Positions 62,633 to 64,000 of a DNA stretch of 64,000 nucleotides are shown here, one piece after another (positions within the stretch are counted from its first letter, which is position 1; the number at the start of each line of letters is the position of its first letter). The notes under the pieces were generated by a model that was not told where the DNA came from, ran no database searches, and saw only the letters and a list, made by a program, of their open reading frames with translations. Source of the stretch: Salinisphaera shabanensis E1L3A (GTDB lineage: Bacteria; Pseudomonadota; Gammaproteobacteria; Nevskiales; Salinisphaeraceae). The stretch spans positions 124,001 through 188,000 of the forward strand of contig NZ_AFNV02000003.1 of assembly GCF_000215955.2 (NCBI RefSeq), read 5' to 3'. Both the position numbers and the translations under genes were made by a program.

Positions 62633-63711
62633 ACGCCTATTTTGTGGCCTGGACGCAGCAGTATCCAGAGCAGCACCGGCGCGCCGACCACGGTACTGAT
62701 CAGTCCCACCGGAATTTCGATAGGCGAGAACAGCACCCGCCCGGCCAGATCGGCCACCACCATGAGCAGGGCGCCTGCGAGCGTCGCGCCCATCAGGGGC
62801 ACGCCGCGCCGCGAGGACAGATGCCGGGCCAGTTCCGGGCCGATCAGCGCGATCAGCCCCACCGGCCCGGCCACGGCGACCGCCAGCGCGGTCAGCCCCA
62901 CCGACAGCACGAGCGCGCCCAGGCGGATATGGGCGACACGAATGCCCAGGCCCTGGGCCACGCCTTCGGAAAAACGCACCACGCCGAGCGCCCGAGCCAG
63001 CGCTGCGGCGCCGATCAGGCCGATCACCAGGCCGATGGCGAGCATGTTCAAGGCCAGCGCGCCTACGCCGTTGAGGCTGCCCACGGTCCAGGGGTAGGCC
63101 GCGTTGGCCGCATCGATCGCGCTGCGCGCGAGCATGAGCCGCGTGATCGCATCGAAGGCCGCCCCCACGCCGATGCCGGCTACGAGGAAACGATAGCCCT
63201 GGGTGCCGATGCCGCCGGCCAGGCCAAAGGCGATGGCCGTGGCCACGCTGGCACCGACCAGCGCCATGGCCGGCGGCGCGATGCCCAGGCCCACGCCCAG
63301 TACCGAGGCCACGGCAAAGGCAGTTGCGCCGTTATCCAGGCCGATAATGCCGGGGGTGGCCAGACGGTTGCGGGCCAGGGTCTGCATCAGACAGCCCGCC
63401 AGCGCGAACGCCCCGCCCGAGAGCACGCCGGCGAGCAACCGTGTCCAGCGCAGCTCCTGGACGACGAATACGTCCATGAAGTCGCCGTAACCGAACAATC
63501 CGGCAATGGCAGCCCGCGGCGTGATCGAAACCTCGCCCAGACACAGCGACGCCACGCAGGCGGCCCACAGCGCCGCGGCCAGAAGCAGGTTGGCCACACA
63601 GGCGCGCTTGTCGAGCAGTAGCGAGCGCCCGCTGCGGGCCGAGCCCAGCGGCAGCCGCCAGCTGCCGGCCGGCGCCAGCGCAGGCCGGGCGTGTTCGCTT
63701 GCCGTAGTCAT
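62629..63711 (-). CDS. FecCD family iron-siderophore ABC permease
   Basis: A 360-residue permease with about ten helices. Family blocks include ELRWTRLLAGVLSGGAFALAGCLMQTLARN and GPVGLIALIGPELARHL with the C-terminal IEIPVGLISTVVGAPVLLWILLR (in pieces at about 85-110, 265-285, 325-347). The ATG at 63711 overlaps the upstream permease stop by four bases. Second permease of the FecC-FecD-FecE order. Confidence 0.92.
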   Translation of the reverse strand: MTTASEHARPALAPAGSWRLPLGSARSGRSLLLDKRACVANLLLAAALWAACVASLCLGEVSITPRAAIAGLFGYGDFMDVFVVQELRWTRLLAGVLSGGAFALAGCLMQTLARNRLATPGIIGLDNGATAFAVASVLGVGLGIAPPAMALVGASVATAIAFGLAGGIGTQGYRFLVAGIGVGAAFDAITRLMLARSAIDAANAAYPWTVGSLNGVGALALNMLAIGLVIGLIGAAALARALGVVRFSEGVAQGLGIRVAHIRLGALVLSVGLTALAVAVAGPVGLIALIGPELARHLSSRRGVPLMGATLAGALLMVVADLAGRVLFSPIEIPVGLISTVVGAPVLLWILLRPGHKIGV

Positions 63712-64000
63712 AGCGTGGGCAGGCGCCGCGAGCGCACGACGGCAACCAGCACTGGTGCGCCGATCAATGCCGTGAGTACGCCCAGCGGCAGCTCGGATGG
63801 GCGTACGACCAGACGCGAAACCACATCGGCGCCGAGTGTGAGCACCGCGCCGATCGGCAGGCACAGCCAGAGCGTGGTGCGTACATCCGGGCCGGCGAGC
63901 CCGCGCGCCACGAAGGGGGCGACCAGCCCGATGAACGCGATCGGCCCGGCGATCGCCGTGGCCGAGCCCACCAGCAGTGCGACCGCCAGCACCACCAGCA
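63708..64000 (-). CDS. FecCD family permease, C-terminal part (cut by window edge)
   Basis: The visible 97 residues are the end of a second FecCD permease: AGPIAFIGLVAPFVARGL, then GADVVSRLVVRPSELPLGVLT and GAPVLVAVVRSRR, all C-terminal family blocks. The stop overlaps the next permease start by four bases. The N terminus lies to the right of the window. Confidence 0.92.
   Translation of the reverse strand, partial: LVVLAVALLVGSATAIAGPIAFIGLVAPFVARGLAGPDVRTTLWLCLPIGAVLTLGADVVSRLVVRPSELPLGVLTALIGAPVLVAVVRSRRLPTL

Noticed and set aside
1-64000. CRISPR array, tRNA/rRNA genes, insertion sequence or prophage
   Set aside because: I saw no regularly spaced repeats, cloverleaf-type genes, transposase, integrase or phage structural genes while reading the window.

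Overview
The window is high-GC, tightly packed bacterial chromosome with an aerobic Gram-negative (gammaproteobacterial) gene set: an outer-membrane TonB receptor, a DsbG-type periplasmic isomerase, an entericidin lipoprotein, a YejM-like sulfatase, LutABC and a DUF2970 protein. A halophilic or marine lineage such as Salinisphaera would fit, but that is inference only. I saw no rRNA, tRNA, CRISPR array, integrase or insertion sequence.

Layout. 1-4162 (minus): an oligopeptide-type ABC operon (binding lipoprotein, permease, second permease cut by the window edge) in which a higBA toxin-antitoxin pair with its own promoter sits between the two permease genes. 4329-6230: prpE, divergent. 6338-8978: two tandem Sel1/SH3 periplasmic proteins. 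9080-14718: GNAT, DUF1992, alpha/beta hydrolase, radical SAM, SDR, GGDEF cyclase and a small membrane protein. 14860-15003: a 47-residue entericidin lipoprotein. 15107-17454: an Lrp/AsnC regulator divergent from a type-2 leuA that ends in a clear intrinsic terminator. 17509-23902: a DUF1624 membrane protein, two cytochromes c in an operon, DUF2970, a MocR-type regulator and an AI-2E-family membrane protein. 23931-30428: a GlcD/Dld-type FAD oxidase with an aberrant NRAMP relative, a decayed gene, an AzgA-type purine permease and a ClC channel. 30635-40403: YiiX-like hydrolase, AhpD-like protein, YbaN, YihY, hydrolase, DUF47-Pit phosphate uptake pair, YejM-like sulfatase and an MBL hydrolase.

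40860-48983 is the main accessory island: a three-gene restriction-modification system. A 1093-residue beta-class methyltransferase is followed by an AlbA_2/GHKL-like ATP-binding protein and a superfamily-2 helicase with a C-terminal PD-(D/E)xK nuclease, all co-oriented and abutting or overlapping. The target-recognition part of the methyltransferase is visibly AT-rich against its flanks, suggesting domain exchange, and the middle gene carries six in-frame 21-bp repeats.

49138-52722 (minus) is a lutABC lactate-oxidation operon with a SAM methyltransferase between lutB and lutC. 52839-56534 holds dsbG, DUF4282, an SDR, a TauE-type exporter and a cytochrome b561. 56726-64000 is an iron-siderophore locus: AraC regulator divergent from a TonB receptor, esterase and siderophore-interacting reductase, with an opposing FecCDE-type ABC importer that runs off the right edge. 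Together these would import a ferric siderophore, release its iron and regulate the process; no siderophore biosynthesis genes are in view.
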